Source: Acaryochloridaceae cyanobacterium RU_4_10 (GTDB lineage: Bacteria > Cyanobacteriota > Cyanobacteriia > Thermosynechococcales > Thermosynechococcaceae). Taken from it: a stretch of DNA of 33,174 nucleotides. The translations under genes were made by a program, and so were the position numbers. Positions 17,518-26,115 of the stretch are shown piece after piece. The notes below the pieces were generated by a model, which was not told where the DNA came from, searched no databases, and saw nothing but the letters and a program-made list of their open reading frames with translations. Within the stretch, counting starts at the first letter, position 1; the number at the start of each line of letters is the position of its first letter. Location of the stretch: contig JAAURS010000008.1 in NCBI GenBank assembly GCA_012032135.1, forward strand, positions 1-33,174. Reading direction: 5' to 3'.

Positions 17518-18024
17518 ATGAATCGCACTCTAGTAGCAGTACTTAATGGAACTAGAGCAAGGTTTTTAATTTTAGAGCCTGTCGATTTTCCTGAGTCCGA
17601 AGCGGGACCAAACCTCATCGAACAGGAAGCGCTGATTAACGAAGAGAATGAGCTGCTGGGCCAAGATTTGTGGGCCAGTTCAAAAACAGGCCGCAACCGT
17701 GGCTCCGGCGGTCAAAGCCATAGCTATGATGACCATCGAGACAATCATTTAGTAGAATTCGGCCAGCGGTTTTCGCACAGCATCGTTTCTCGGATTCAAG
17801 AACTCATTGAGTCCCATCAAATCCGCCAGGTGCTGATCGTGTCCGAACCTCAGATGCTGGGGATATTGCGCGAACCTCTGAGCGCAAAAATTGGCAAAAC
17901 CGTGACAATTAGTGAACTGGGTAAGGATCTTTGTCAACTTTCTGCCCATGACTTACACGAGTATTTAGCCAGTAAGAAACTGCTTCCATCTCGCCAAGAC
18001 TTGCGCGTTTTGCCGAATTCCTAA
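17518..18024 (+). CDS. Host attachment protein / eRF1-like family
   Basis: A 168-residue protein of the family called protein required for attachment to host cells, related to bacterial eRF1-like domains. It starts MNRTLVAVLNGTRARFLILE, a strand pattern typical of the family. A Gly/Ser/His-rich loop follows (GRNRGSGGQSHSYDDHRDNH), then LVIVSEP-like and ISELGKDLCQLSAHDLHEYL regions. The family name comes from plant-associated bacteria; in a cyanobacterium a role in translation stress or nucleotide binding is as likely. GGAGGTG before the ATG at 17518 decides the start over upstream in-frame codons. A CP12-like stretch follows 1 bp after the stop, in the next frame. Confidence 0.75.
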   Translation: MNRTLVAVLNGTRARFLILEPVDFPESEAGPNLIEQEALINEENELLGQDLWASSKTGRNRGSGGQSHSYDDHRDNHLVEFGQRFSHSIVSRIQELIESHQIRQVLIVSEPQMLGILREPLSAKIGKTVTISELGKDLCQLSAHDLHEYLASKKLLPSRQDLRVLPNS

Positions 18025-18025
18025 A

Positions 18026-18100
18026 GTTGCTTGGGACATCGTGGAAGAGTTGCAAGCAGAAGCGGCTCGCCGCAGAGCGGCAGCAAAACTCGACCCATAA
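18026..18100 (+). pseudogene. CP12-like segment, fused by indel or a remnant
   Basis: The frame reads VAWDIVEELQAEAARRRAAA then KLDP and TAA. AWDxVEELQAEAxxxR is the central conserved helix of CP12, the small disordered protein that holds GAPDH and phosphoribulokinase together in the dark. There is no start codon and no C-terminal Cys-containing GAPDH-binding tail. Removal of one T at 18008-18011 would join it to the host-attachment protein as ...RVCRIPKVAWDIVEEL, so it may be the real C-terminus of that protein. Confidence 0.5.
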
Positions 18101-18116
18101 AACTGCGGCCATGTCC

Positions 18117-18131
18117 CTCATAAGTTCCTCA
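18117..18131 (+). promoter_or_regulatory. 11-bp direct repeat site D (CTCATAAGTTCCTCA)
   Basis: CTCA half-sites at 18117 and 18128. TATAAC follows exactly 11 bp after the second one (18143-18148). The gene starts at 18199. The 15 bases are identical to site E on the other strand 6.4 kb away. Confidence 0.6.
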
Positions 18132-18198
18132 TTTTTGCAGCGTATAACCAAGTCAAAGGGCGCTAACTCATACAGCCTTGACGCATGAGGAACGCATT

Positions 18199-19791
18199 AT
18201 GGAAACCTTTGACTACATCATTTTAGGTGCTGGTCTCGGCGGTCTCTCTGCCGCAGCCTGCTTGACCCAGCAAGGCCACCGAGTTGCTGTTCTGGAAAAA
18301 CACTACCTTCCGGGCGGATGTTGCCATACCTTCGACTATGGCGATTATCGTTTTTGCGCGGATGTGCATTACATTTCTCAATGCGCTCCCGGTCAGACCA
18401 TTCAACAATTCTTGAGCTACATCGATCGCGACGTTCCGTTCAATCGCTTGGACCCAGACTGCATCGATCGCATTATTTCTCCAGGAATCGACTTTCAGAT
18501 ACCGCTAGGGTGGCATAATTTGCGATCGCGGTTGCTGGAAGCGTTCCCTCAGGAGTCTGCTGCGATTAATCACTACTGCGATGAAATTGAGCGCATCCAT
18601 CGAGAAATTAAAGGTTTGGTTGAAGAAGTTCATTGGTATTCGCGGCAATGGAGCGATTGGCTCAAGCTACCTAAATATTTGCATTTATTCCAAAGACGCG
18701 ACTGGACGCTCCAAACGCTCTATGACGCGGCTGGACTGTTCCCTCAGTTGCAGACCATTTTGGCCGGACAAAGTGGAGATTACGCTCTACCGCCTAACGA
18801 AATTGCCCTGATTACTCACGCCTCGCTGGTTTGGGATTATTCAGAGGGAGCCTACTACCCCAAATATCATTTCAAACACTTTGTGGATACCATTGTTGAG
18901 GCGATCGAAGCAGGCGGAGGAGTCGTTCATCTCTCCACACCCGTCGAACATATTGAAGTCGAAGATCGAGAAGTTCAGTATGTATTGGCTGGAGGAAAGC
19001 ACTACAAAGCGCGAAAAGCATACATCAGCGATCTCGATCCGAAGCTCTCGGTTCAATTGATGCACAATACAACAGCTTTGAGCCATCCAGAACACCAACG
19101 ACTCACCAATTACGAATATTCTACTAGCGCTTTCAACCTTTACCTAGGGCTAGACAGCCGATTCAACCCCGAAGACTACGGCATTGGGAGTTGGAACATC
19201 TGGTACTATCCCAATGGCGATCTCAACACGGCTTACCAGCAACAGTTCTCTGGGACACTAGAACATCCGTGGATTTTCCTCTCTTGCCCGACGATGAAAT
19301 CCCACGAACTTGGCATGGCACCTTCGGGACATCACGTCCTAGAAATTGCCACGGTTTGTTCCTACGAACCGTTTAAGACGTTGCGCGATCGCGATCCAAA
19401 AGCCTACAAGGCGAAAAAGCGCGAGATGTACCAACAGATTATGGCCAGCGTCCGAGATCTCATTCCAGACGTTAATACTTACGTGCGGATGAAGGTCCCT
19501 GGGACACCTACCACCAGCGAGTTTTATTTAGGACAGCCGCAAGGTAACATCTATGGCGCTAAATTAGTGCCGCAGCAAGTTGGCCTAAATCGCTTGGGGT
19601 ATAGAACTGAGTTGCCTAACTTTTTTTTGGTGGGTGCAAGTGCCGGATATCCCAGCGTGCCAGGGGTAATTGGTAATGGTATGGATGTGGCGGAGTTAAT
19701 CTCAGGGAAAACGGTTTGGAGGGCGACCCAAGGAGATCGAGCTGCCCATAGAGATACTCCATCGGCACTCAACCAACCCACCACCGTATGA
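18199..19791 (+). CDS. Carotenoid isomerase / retinol saturase-like FAD oxidoreductase
   Basis: A 530-residue flavoprotein of the phytoene desaturase/CrtISO/RetSat superfamily. The N-terminal dinucleotide fold is DYIILGAGLGGLSAAACLTQ, followed by VAVLEKHYLPGGCCHTF. The C-terminal FAD-binding end reads NFFLVGASAGYPSVPGVIGN, GMDVAELI. No signal peptide. Members of this superfamily isomerise, saturate or desaturate polyenes; the exact substrate is not clear, and it is not a standard CrtI or CrtP. The ATG at 18199 follows GAGG at 18187-18190 and is preferred over the TTG at 18178. It overlaps the UPF0182 gene by ATGA, so the two are translationally coupled. Confidence 0.85.
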   Translation: METFDYIILGAGLGGLSAAACLTQQGHRVAVLEKHYLPGGCCHTFDYGDYRFCADVHYISQCAPGQTIQQFLSYIDRDVPFNRLDPDCIDRIISPGIDFQIPLGWHNLRSRLLEAFPQESAAINHYCDEIERIHREIKGLVEEVHWYSRQWSDWLKLPKYLHLFQRRDWTLQTLYDAAGLFPQLQTILAGQSGDYALPPNEIALITHASLVWDYSEGAYYPKYHFKHFVDTIVEAIEAGGGVVHLSTPVEHIEVEDREVQYVLAGGKHYKARKAYISDLDPKLSVQLMHNTTALSHPEHQRLTNYEYSTSAFNLYLGLDSRFNPEDYGIGSWNIWYYPNGDLNTAYQQQFSGTLEHPWIFLSCPTMKSHELGMAPSGHHVLEIATVCSYEPFKTLRDRDPKAYKAKKREMYQQIMASVRDLIPDVNTYVRMKVPGTPTTSEFYLGQPQGNIYGAKLVPQQVGLNRLGYRTELPNFFLVGASAGYPSVPGVIGNGMDVAELISGKTVWRATQGDRAAHRDTPSALNQPTTV

Positions 19792-22556
19792 CCCAATCGC
19801 AGGTGGCTACCGACATGAACAAATCACCAAGAGCCAGAATACTCATTATCTCAATCGGTTTAGCTGGGTTGATTTTTTCAAAGAGCTTGGTTCATCTACT
19901 GACGGAATCTTGGTGGTTTGATGCGGTTGGGTTTGCGGAAGTCTTTTGGACAAAGTTAACTTGGCAGGTTCTGCTTGGGCTGTTTACGGGTTTAATTTAT
20001 CTCTTTTGGCTGTGGGGCAATTACCGCCTCGCAGTTCGGTTGACCCGCCATCGCCCCGTTAGTGCTTTTGTCGGGACCGATATCGAACCCTATGCGGATC
20101 GGTTTGTCCATTTTCTCGCGATCGTCGCAAGTATCTGCATTGCTTTATTAGCCGCAAATATCACTGCCGCCAACTGGGATGGTGTTTTGAAATACATTCA
20201 GCTCAGCCCTTTTGGCGATCGCGACCCCATTTTTCGGAAAGACATTAGCCTTTGGGTATTTCAACTGCCATTTTTAGAAGGCGTGAGGTCGTGGCTATTA
20301 GGATTGGCGATCGCAGGGTTAGCACTATCCCTTAGCATTTATAGCGTTAAGGGTCACTTTGCAGCAGACTCCGAGCGACGGGTGGGCGATCTCGCTATCA
20401 AAACGCACCTGAGCGTCCTTTTAAGCGGGCTCGTATTGCTGCTAGGTTGGGGATTTTGGTTGGAACGCTATCGTTTGCTCTACGCCCCGGACGGATTGGT
20501 CTTTGGGGCTGGGTATACCGATGTCCATGCGCGGCTGTTGGCACTGAGCGTCCTGAGTCTTTTATCCGTCGGCGTTGCCATTAGCTTGCTGGTGTCAGCC
20601 CGTCGGCACGGATGGGGGATTCCGATTCAGGGTGCAGGGCTTTTTGCGATCGCCTTTTTGGGGCTCAATGTTCTGTACCCTTGGGCAATGCAGCAGTTTA
20701 TCGTTGCACCTAACGAACTTGCCAAGGAAAAGCCGTACTTGGCCCACAATATCCAGCTCACTCAGAAAGCCTACCACCTTAACGACGTTCAGCAGCAGAA
20801 CTTCGCCGCCGAACACCAATTGGATCGCCCTGCCTTACAGGCTAACGAACCCACCATCCGCAATATTCGGCTATGGGATTATCGCCCGTTACTGAGTACC
20901 TACCGTCAGCTTCAGGAAATCCGGCTGTACTATAAATTCACCCACATCGATGTGGATCGATACAAGCTGAATGACAATTACCAACAGGTCATGCTGGCGG
21001 CGCGGGAACTGGTCTTTTCCCAAATCCCCCAAGCCGCGCAAACTTGGGTAAACGAGCGTCTGAAATACACTCACGGATATGGTCTTGCCATGAGTCCCGT
21101 GAATCGAATGACTTCGGACGGGTTGCCCGAACTGTTGATTAAAGATATTCCGCCCCAGTCCCCTCCCGATCTCAAGATTCAACAACCCGCCCTCTACTAC
21201 GGCGAAGAAACCGATCGCTACATTTTACAGGAGCCACCACCGACGAGTTTGACTATCCGCTCGGCAACGACAATGCCTTTACCCGTTACAGCGGTCGAGG
21301 AGGAGTCCCAATTTCTTCCCTAGGACGGCGTTTAGCCTATGCCTACGATTTAGGAAGTCTGCAACTTCTGATCTCAGACTATTTAAATAACAACACCAAA
21401 ATTCACTACTACCGTCAAATTCAAGCGCGGGTGAGACACATTGCGCCTTTTTGCACTTCGATAGCGATCCCTATCTGGTTGTCATTAACGGTCGTTTGCA
21501 ATGGATTTTGGATGCCTATACGGTCAGCGATCGCTATCCCTTCTCCGAGCCCGTCATCCAGAGTCCAGAATCATCAACGCTGTTGAAGGAAAGCAAGATT
21601 GCAGATCTTGTCGGTGACCACTTAAACTACATTCGTAACTCAGTCAAGGTTGTGGTCGATGCCTACGACGGGATGCCGAAGTTTTATGCCGTAGATGAAA
21701 CTGACCCTATTTTGAACACCTATCGCAAAATTTTTCCAAACCTCTTTGCACCTAAAGCTAGCATCCCGCCCGAGGTCAAAGCGCATTTCCGGTATCCGCA
21801 AGACCTTTTCAAAATCCAGGCCCAGATGTACTTGGCCTACCATATGAGCAACCCGGAAGAGTTTTACAACCAGGAAGATCTCTGGCATTTCCCCATTCAG
21901 ACCTACGAAGGCAATCAAGTTGTCATGCAGCCCTATTACACCATTATGCGGTTGCCCAGTGCCCCTCAAGCAGAGTTTGTCTTGATTTTGCCCTTTACGC
22001 CTACCAACAAAGACAACATGATTGCTTGGATGGCGGCGCGCTCCAATGGCAAGGATTACGGTAAATTGCTGCTGTATGAATTTCCGAAGCAAAAGCTGAT
22101 TTACGGTCCCCGTCAAATCGAGCTAAAATCGATCAAGAGCCGCAAATTTCTCAACGGTTCACCCTCTGGAATCAATCTGGGTCTAAGGTCATTCGCGGCG
22201 ACTTGCTGGTCATTCCCATCGAGCAATCCTTGCTTTACGTCGAACCCGTCTATCTGCGGGCAGAACAGGGCGAGCTGCCTGAACTCAAACGCGCGATCGT
22301 GGCTTACAACAAGGACGTTGTCATGGCAGAAACTCTAGATGCTGCGTTGAATGAAATCTTTGGCAACGCTCAACCTCCCAAACCAGCCCTTGGGGTACCC
22401 GTCGAACAGTTCGCAACCCAATCCAAACAAGCGCTAGAAACCCAAACGAAAGCGGAAGCTGCCGCTCGTCAAGGAAACTGGGCCGACTACGGACGTTTTC
22501 AACAAGAGTTGCGCGATATTTTACAGAAGCTAAACCAAGAGAGACGAAAGAACTAA
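19788..22556 (+). CDS. UPF0182 large membrane protein, three frameshifts
   Basis: A UPF0182 family protein, about 923 residues after correction, which is the usual length. The N-terminal third has about seven membrane helices (from LIISIGLAGLIFSKSLVHLL to LFAIAFLGLNVLYPW). The rest is a large extracytoplasmic domain (NIRLWDYRPLLSTYRQLQEI; YPWYxx-like regions such as DPYLVVINGRLQWILDAYTV; LLVIPIEQSLLYVEPVYLRA). One T is missing at 21223-21226, one T at 21448-21452 and one G near 22120-22123; each restores a perfect family-like continuation. The function of the family is not known. The ATG overlaps the stop of the flavoprotein gene. Confidence 0.9.
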
Positions 22557-22614
22557 CTCATTAGCGGCGATCCTGATGCTTGTCCCCGATCCCAAGATGG
22601 GACGTTAGGCGACT

Positions 22615-22701
22615 CTACCGCTGTTCACGCCAGCCAAGTTGCAAGTGCCCAAAATCCGACAAGGGACAAAAAACAATGAACCATAATTTCCAGGTTTCCA
22701 T
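22615..22701 (-). CDS. Possible 28-residue membrane peptide
   Basis: The ATG at 22701 follows AGAGGTAG. The product METWKLWFIVFCPLSDFGHL and so on is hydrophobic. A neighbouring frame reads LVGFWALATWLA, a better membrane helix, so there may be an indel. Real small membrane protein or chance; weak evidence. Confidence 0.3.
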   Translation of the reverse strand: METWKLWFIVFCPLSDFGHLQLGWREQR

Positions 22702-23014
22702 ATGTTCTACCTCTTTTACCCTACCTAAACTATAACCAAAGTCATGCGTGTGTGGAGAGGCATTGCGATCGCGCTTAGAACAAACCCAGCCTTCTTCCGA
22801 ACTCTCCCACTGCCTGAGTACAGACCATCTCCAAAGCAAACCAAAATTTTTGCAGCACATCTCCAACCCAACCAGCTCATCGATTTCCATGAAGAGGCTC
22901 GAAACTGTTGCTACTATTCCTATGTTGCAGAGGAGCCACCAGCGATCGTTTGCCCAATGCGACCAAGTTTTAGCTAGAAACGATTTGTTCTGAATGTGAG
23001 AGTCCCTTGATATC

Positions 23015-23029
23015 CTCACAAGATCCACA
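23015..23029 (+). promoter_or_regulatory. 11-bp direct repeat site F (CTCACAAGATCCACA)
   Basis: CTCA and CACA half-sites are 11 bp apart. TAGGTT follows exactly 11 bp later (23041-23046). The DUF1816 gene starts about 90-100 bp downstream. Confidence 0.45.
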
Positions 23030-23118
23030 TCTTAATCACTTAGGTTGAAACATGAACTAGTTGAAGCCTTTTCTTTCAGCCGCATCGAAGCAATTTAATT
23101 TGAACGGGAATTTTGAAC

Positions 23119-23448
23119 GTGATTTTATCTACAGCATTTTCAAAACATCATCATGATGCCAAGACGTCAGAATTACGTTGGTGGCTTGAAGTGAGGACCA
23201 TCAATCCTATCTGCATCTACTTTTTTGGACCCTTCGAAAATCAATCAGAAGCCGAATCCTCTCAAGAAGGCTTTTTCCAAGACTTAGAAAGCGAAAATGC
23301 ATGGGTCCTTTACTCTGACATTAAGCTGTACAATCCCCATCGACTGACCATTGATGCCAATGAGTTGCTCCTTGACGATCTTGATGATTTAAAGTTCTTC
23401 CAGAACGATGCTCTTCCAGATTCGACAGAGATCGATGGATTTACTTAG
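23119..23448 (+). CDS. DUF1816 domain protein
   Basis: A 109-residue soluble protein. The central part, WWLEVRTINPICIYFFGPFE followed by NQSEAESSQEGFFQDLESEN, is the DUF1816 pattern, which seems restricted to cyanobacteria and has no known function. The acidic C-terminus (ANELLLDDLDDLKFF) is extra. GTG at 23119 is favoured because GGGA at 23106-23109 sits 9 bp before it; TTG at 23113 is the alternative start. Its 3' end overlaps the convergent DUF202 gene by 8 bp. Direct-repeat site F lies upstream. Confidence 0.75.
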   Translation: MILSTAFSKHHHDAKTSELRWWLEVRTINPICIYFFGPFENQSEAESSQEGFFQDLESENAWVLYSDIKLYNPHRLTIDANELLLDDLDDLKFFQNDALPDSTEIDGFT

Positions 23449-23863
23449 GCGAATTGGGTTTAACGGTTGCAGGCTGTTCCCCCTGCCAGAAAATAAGAGG
23501 AATACTAAAAGCGCCCAAGGCTAAAACTAGACCTGTCATAAACCACATCAAGAAACGTTTGGGTTGATAATCCTGGCGTTCGATTTGCTGAAAGACCTGG
23601 TTAAATCGCCAGGTTGCTAAGAGCATGGTTAGAACTCCAGCAATCGCTAAGCCCATGCCAAAGTTTTCCGAATTAAACAGAGGATGGACGATCGGGAGCT
23701 GGTTGGTCAAGACATAGTGGATTTGTCGGGTGAATAACCCAAAACGGGCGATCGCGAACCCAAACCCAATCAAGGCAAGTGCTGTCCGCAACCAGGCGAG
23801 GAAGGTGCGCTCATTGGCCTGATGATCGCGTTGGCGGTTAGGGTCGGCGTTTTTCTGAGACAT
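23441..23863 (-). CDS. DUF202 (YidH-like) membrane protein
   Basis: A 140-residue protein of the DUF202/YidH family. The hallmark ANERTFLAWLRTALALIGFG is at about residues 17-36. Three membrane helices are visible: about 25-45, 70-88 and 105-125 (FLMWFMTGLVLALGAFSIPL). Function unknown; members are inner-membrane proteins, with related domains in vacuolar transporter chaperones. The ATG at 23863 is chosen over the preceding TTG. It lies downstream of the DUF302 gene in the same direction (gap 70 bp), so the two could be co-transcribed from site E. Confidence 0.85.
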   Translation of the reverse strand: MSQKNADPNRQRDHQANERTFLAWLRTALALIGFGFAIARFGLFTRQIHYVLTNQLPIVHPLFNSENFGMGLAIAGVLTMLLATWRFNQVFQQIERQDYQPKRFLMWFMTGLVLALGAFSIPLIFWQGEQPATVKPNSPK

Positions 23864-23933
23864 CAATTGGGTTTCCGGTCAATGTTATTCGATCGCTCTA
23901 TCGTTTTAATCCTACACGGAGACTTTGCAGAAA

Positions 23934-24326
23934 CTAGGATGATGTCAAATGCTCAATCGTCGACTTAAGCTTGGCCCGAACCTGCTCTGCTACATCCTTT
24001 AAAGCGGGATTTGCAATAGCCTGCATGGATGCAACTGGGTCCACCGCTGACACCTCCACACTGTCTGCCCTCTCTTGCACAATCACGTTACAAGGCAACA
24101 TCGTCCCAATCTTGTCTTCGACTTGCAGGGCCTGATACGCAGATGTAGGATGACAGGCACCCAAAATTTTGTAGCGTGGCATGTCTGCATTAAGCTTCTT
24201 TTTCAGGGTAGCTTGGACATCAATTTCACTCAGGACACCAAATCCTTCCTCTTGTAGTCCAGTTGTAACTTTAGAGACCGCGTCATCAAACGCCACATTT
24301 AAAACTTTGCTGAAGTAATAGCTCAT
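23934..24326 (-). CDS. DUF302 domain protein
   Basis: A 130-residue soluble protein of the DUF302 family. Typical features are FDDAVSKVTTGLQEEGFGVL, SEIDVQATLKKKLN, YKILGACHPTSAYQALQVED and LPCNVIVQE. Single Cys residues in ACHP and LPCN are conserved in many members. Its biochemical role is unknown. AGGAGGT precedes the ATG at 24326 by about 10 bp. Direct-repeat site E, in the same orientation, lies 186 bp upstream. Confidence 0.88.
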   Translation of the reverse strand: MSYYFSKVLNVAFDDAVSKVTTGLQEEGFGVLSEIDVQATLKKKLNADMPRYKILGACHPTSAYQALQVEDKIGTMLPCNVIVQERADSVEVSAVDPVASMQAIANPALKDVAEQVRAKLKSTIEHLTSS

Positions 24327-24747
24327 GGTCGATCGTACCTCCTAAGAGCAGAAAGATCTGACTTATTGATATTTTCTACTGTATCCCTATTCTCAAAAGT
24401 TTCTTTCCCCATTAAGCTGCCATCACCTCTTCCTTAAGAGGGATTGACACTCTGCCAGGGTTTGAAAGTATTTTGTAATACTAACTATCTACTCACACTA
24501 AGCCAACAATGTGAGGAACTTATGAGATATCTATCTTTATTGATTTTATTGGAGAAAAAACGTAAAAAACTGAGATTCTCTTTAAGCTAAAATGCTTTCT
24601 TCACAAAATCCCCACCTTATTCCTTTACGTTAGAAGGTGAACCCACTGAGCAGCAAGATGTTGCACTCATTGATTCCATAGCAATTCTTCTAAAGACTTT
24701 CACAATATAAACTTCTTGATTCATCTGCTAACCATTAAACCGGCCCT
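24327..24747. other. 421-bp divergent intergenic region
   Basis: AT-rich region between the leftward DUF302 gene and the rightward flippase-like gene. Apart from site E I see no gene in it. A weaker CTCATTGATTCCATA match near 24667 could be a site for the rightward gene, but its second half is poor. Confidence 0.4.
24512..24526 (-). promoter_or_regulatory. 11-bp direct repeat site E (CTCATAAGTTCCTCA)
   Basis: Minus-strand copy identical in all 15 bases to site D. TAGTGT follows exactly 11 bp after the second half-site (plus 24495-24500). It points to the DUF302 and DUF202 genes. Confidence 0.6.
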
Positions 24748-25652
24748 ATGATGGGAGTTATAAATAGTATGAAGTGTTTTTTTCAAAACTTTATGAGCTG
24801 GGGCATTTTAGGTGCGACAGGCATTTTCATTGCAAAAACACTTTACGACCATTGGCCTGAAGTCCAAACATTGCAATTCCAACCGCTGGCTGGTGTTTCC
24901 TTGAGCTTTGCGATCGCCATTGCTATAGCAACCCAACTCTGGTCAGCTATTCTTTGGGGCTGGATTCTGGCGCTCCTTCACAATCCCGTTCCAAAACGGT
25001 GGGCCATTGTGACATGCCTGAAGAATGCACCCGCAAAATACGTACCGGGAAGCATTTGGCATCTATACGGTCGAGTTGTGGCAGCACAAGATCGGGGGAT
25101 CGGGTTAGAATTTGCAACCCTCAGCGTTATGCTGGAACCTTTGTTTATTATTGCTGGGGCATTAGGGTTGGCACTCTGGTATCGGGCCACTTCAGTTCCG
25201 CTCATCCTTGCGCTTGCAGGAATTCTGATTGTAGTTCACCCTATTGTCTTTAACAGGCTCTGGAAGGGGTGGAGACGGCTGCGTCGGAAAAAACATCTGG
25301 AGCAACGCTTGCCGAATACCCTATTTCAATTTTGATGGGGACCCTCTGGTTTATGGGATTGCGAAGTATTACGTTTCTTTGTGTAGTATTCGCCTTTACA
25401 CCCATAACCTCGGAAGTTTATAAACCTTTGATGAGCGGTTTTGGGTTTGCCTGGTTGCTCAGTTTGGTACTTCCTGTTCCCGGCGGTTTGGGTGTGTTTG
25501 AAGCTTCCGCACTTCAAGTGTTGGATTCCTATTTATCTCCTGCAACATTGTTGGGTGCCGTTTGTATGTATAGATTGGTCACGCTCTGTGCGGAACTGGT
25601 GAGTGCGATCGCAGCTTATTTTGTGCCGGAAGATCCCTTGGTTTTGTCTTAG
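24748..25652 (+). CDS. Flippase-like (UPF0104/LPG synthase TM region) membrane protein, frameshifted
   Basis: About 301 residues after adding one A to the run at 25288-25293. It has six to eight membrane helices and the family's APAKYVPGSIWHLYGRV segment, with the Lys/Tyr and the GxxW/R pattern seen in UPF0104 and lysylphosphatidylglycerol synthase TM domains. The C-terminal part contains LSLVLPVPGGLGVFEASALQ, a clear family signature (P-G-G-x-G-x-x-E). It probably handles a lipid or a lipid-linked substrate; no synthetase domain is attached. The start is uncertain: ATG at 24748, or ATG at 24769 preceded by GGGAG. Confidence 0.8.
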
Positions 25653-25690
25653 GGAAGCGATCGGGATCGAACTCTAGCAAGGTGAATATC

Positions 25691-26047
25691 ATGAAGCCAA
25701 CTATCGAGTTTTTTAACGGAATTCCTGAAGAATTAAGCGATGTAAGCTTACGAAAGTATCGCGACACAGGCGATAAAATTGTCCTCATGAAGTTTCAATC
25801 ACTTCGCTGCATGGAGCAATTTAAAAGTTTTACCAAATCCTCGTCTAACATCATTCATCTCAAAGATGAAGAAGGAGAAATTACGATTGCGCCTTCTGCG
25901 ACGCGTTTGTTATTTGGCGGTCCAGAAGGCGACGATATGAAGGGAGTAGAAGTTGAATTTGAGATCCATCAGAGCGATCATTTGGAGCGCTTTATGCGTT
26001 TTATGGATCGTTACGCGCAAGCCAATAACATGGCCTATGGCACATAA
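25691..26047 (+). CDS. Psb28-like photosystem II assembly protein
   Basis: A 118-residue soluble protein of the Psb28 family, which binds early PSII intermediates on the cytoplasmic side near CP47. Family features: IEFFNGIPEE at the start, LKDEEGEIT in the middle, and DHLERFMRFMDRYAQANNMA at the end. It differs from standard Psb28-1 in the first half (VSLRKYRDTGDKIVLMKFQS), so it is probably the Psb28-2-like paralogue or a further copy. The ATG at 25691 has AAGGTG at the right distance; an in-frame GTG at 25682 is less likely. It converges with the adenosine-specific kinase gene. Confidence 0.8.
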   Translation: MKPTIEFFNGIPEELSDVSLRKYRDTGDKIVLMKFQSLRCMEQFKSFTKSSSNIIHLKDEEGEITIAPSATRLLFGGPEGDDMKGVEVEFEIHQSDHLERFMRFMDRYAQANNMAYGT

Positions 26048-26115
26048 ACAAAGGGGGCTAGACATTGGTCAGTAGCTTCTGCATAGCTATTTCTGAACGG
26101 CTAGAGTGTCCCACT

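Larger units (their letters stand above)
22557..23112. other. 556-bp stretch between UPF0182 and DUF1816 genes
   Basis: Overlapping ORFs exist in several frames (plus 22741-22993), but none has a ribosome binding site or a recognisable product. It holds a possible small minus-strand ORF (22615-22701) and direct-repeat site F. Confidence 0.35.

Noticed and set aside
19788-22556. Programmed frameshifting in UPF0182
   Set aside because: Three breaks of the same sign in one gene, and similar breaks in many others, do not fit a programmed site; indel errors explain them.
22615-23028. 137-residue minus-strand ORF
   Set aside because: Only its last 28 codons, after a separate ribosome binding site, look possible; the rest is unlike protein.
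24663-24690. Further direct-repeat sites near 1107 and 24667 (CTCA-N7-CATA)
   Set aside because: The second half-site does not match and there is no supporting -10; not counted among the nine.
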